Assembly (NCBI GenBank): GCA_021816165.1
Contig: JAKAYZ010000163.1
Coordinates: 1 to 6,221 of the forward strand
Length of the DNA: 6,221 bases
Reading direction: 5' to 3'
Origin: Planctomycetota bacterium
Lineage (GTDB): Bacteria > Planctomycetota > Phycisphaerae > WQYP01
Positions 5,481 to 6,221 of the stretch are shown one piece after another. The position numbers and the translations under genes are program-made. The stretch's first letter is position 1, and each line of letters starts with the position of its first letter. Below the pieces are notes generated by a model that was not told where the DNA came from, searched no databases, and saw nothing but the letters and a program-made list of their open reading frames with translations.

Positions 5481-6052
5481 GAAGTGGCGGGTGCGGCATC
5501 TCCACGGGTCAGCAGATCCAATAAGCCGGTTTCCGGATTCATCACCAATCCGTGCACGCATACATCACGGGGCAAAAGCGGGTGGCGGCGAACCATGGCT
5601 ACGCTTTGCCGGACCCCATCTTCCACACGGTCGAAGCCGGCCAGCCACGTCTGCAGATTGATGCCGGCATTTTCCAGCGTGGTCAACACCTGATCACTTA
5701 CCCCGCGCTGCCGCATTTTTTCCAGTACACCCTGACAGTTCAGCCCCGCCATACCGCAGCCGTGGTGCCCAACCACGGCTATGTCCATAGCACCCAGCTC
5801 ATACACGGCCACCAGAATACTGCGCATCACGCTGCCAAACGGATGGGAAACAATGGCTCCGGCGTTCTTGATGAGTTTCACATCACCATTACGTACACCC
5901 ATGGCCTGGGGCAAAAGTTCCACCAGCCTGGTGTCCATACAGGTTAAAATGACCAGGCGTTTGGAGGGAAAACGGTCGGTGCGCAGTGGTTCATATTCGC
6001 GGTGCTCCACAAAGCTGCGGTTATGCACAAGAATGTCATCGAGAATGGCCAT
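5477..6052 (-). CDS. Beta-class carbonic anhydrase (YtiB-like)
   Basis: This cytoplasmic zinc enzyme interconverts CO2 and bicarbonate. The 191-residue protein opens with MAILDDIL and carries the beta-class active site in order. CMDTR at 38-42 gives Cys38 as zinc ligand and the Asp40-Arg42 dyad. KNAGA at 62-66 follows, then GHHGCGM at 95-101, with His96 and Cys99 as the other zinc ligands. PFGSVMRSILVAVYELGA (71-88) is typical of the short YtiB-type group, as is the end VHGLVMNPETGLLDLL. All residues needed for activity are present. The start is set by the family N-terminus. Its ribosome site is weak: GAAGG lies 13 bases upstream, and a nearer out-of-frame ATG sits between. It follows the MBL-fold gene by 32 bases on the same strand and is probably cotranscribed with it. 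Its TAA lies within the end of the convergent membrane-protein gene. Confidence 0.95.
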   Translation of the reverse strand: MAILDDILVHNRSFVEHREYEPLRTDRFPSKRLVILTCMDTRLVELLPQAMGVRNGDVKLIKNAGAIVSHPFGSVMRSILVAVYELGAMDIAVVGHHGCGMAGLNCQGVLEKMRQRGVSDQVLTTLENAGINLQTWLAGFDRVEDGVRQSVAMVRRHPLLPRDVCVHGLVMNPETGLLDLLTRGDAAPATS

Positions 6053-6084
6053 AGGGTATTCATTCTGCCTTCAAAGTCGCGTGG

Positions 6085-6221
6085 TTAAAACGGCACGCTA
6101 AGCCGCAGGCCATCGTAACATATTTTTATTGGTGCAGGCAAATCGGCTTCGGCCTGGGCATGAAAAACATCGTGGGCAAGATGGGTGAGAAACGCATGAC
6201 GCGGATGCAGTTCGTTAATTA
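6085..6221 (-). CDS. MBL-fold metallo-hydrolase, C-terminal end (5' part outside window)
   Basis: Only the last 44 residues are in the window. They read INELHPRHAFLTHLAHDV, then a short linker with LPAPIKICYDGLRLSVPF to the TAA at 6085-6087. The LTHLAHD segment with a final zinc-ligand histidine and the 'YDGL.l' ending match the tail of PhnP/RNase Z-like metallo-beta-lactamase-fold hydrolases. These act on phosphodiesters, including cyclic ones, and have other substrates too. The substrate cannot be inferred from this end piece. The frame is open to the window edge and is followed 32 bases later by the carbonic anhydrase start, which suggests one operon. The family call is good, the specific function is open. 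Confidence 0.78.
   Translation of the reverse strand, partial: INELHPRHAFLTHLAHDVFHAQAEADLPAPIKICYDGLRLSVPF

Overview
The window is ordinary-looking bacterial chromosome of moderate to fairly high GC, densely packed with genes. It shows no insertion sequences, CRISPR, phage genes or other mobile DNA. The style of the murB and ftsQ products, a small orphan four-helix membrane protein, and a cell-wall cluster that stops before ftsA/ftsZ together suggest a member of the Planctomycetota (Phycisphaerae-like). That placement is an inference from recalled sequence style and was not tested.

Positions 1-3527 (+ strand) are part of a division and cell wall (dcw) cluster: the C-terminal half of murC, then murB, ddl and a divergent ftsQ. 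The genes are tightly packed. murC and murB overlap by 23 bases, murB and ddl are 69 bases apart with a strong hairpin in the gap, and ddl meets ftsQ either in a GTGA overlap or after 11 bases. MurB and MurC complete UDP-MurNAc and add its first L-amino acid. Ddl makes D-Ala-D-Ala for the end of the stem peptide. FtsQ is the bitopic divisome protein that normally follows ddl. The usual next genes, ftsA and ftsZ, are absent here.

Positions 3543-4399 (- strand) hold a likely two-gene transcript: a short FmdB-type zinc-ribbon protein followed by a PfpI/DJ-1 family protein. A candidate promoter and a GACTG-N4-CAGTC dyad lie upstream. This unit converges on ftsQ with only 15 bases between the stop codons.

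Positions 4568-4641 (+) encode a complete tRNA-Arg (anticodon UCU) with no encoded CCA end. Next, after a plausible sigma70-type promoter, comes an unrecognised four-helix membrane protein (4794-5480, +). It converges on, and overlaps by 4 bases, a beta-class carbonic anhydrase of the YtiB type (5477-6052, -). Just upstream of the anhydrase on the same strand lies the 3' end of a metallo-beta-lactamase-fold hydrolase (6085-6221, cut by the window edge).

I found no clearly new biological system. The points most worth a second look are the interrupted dcw cluster with its divergent FtsQ, the murB-ddl hairpin, the FmdB/PfpI pair with its dyad, and the orphan membrane protein.
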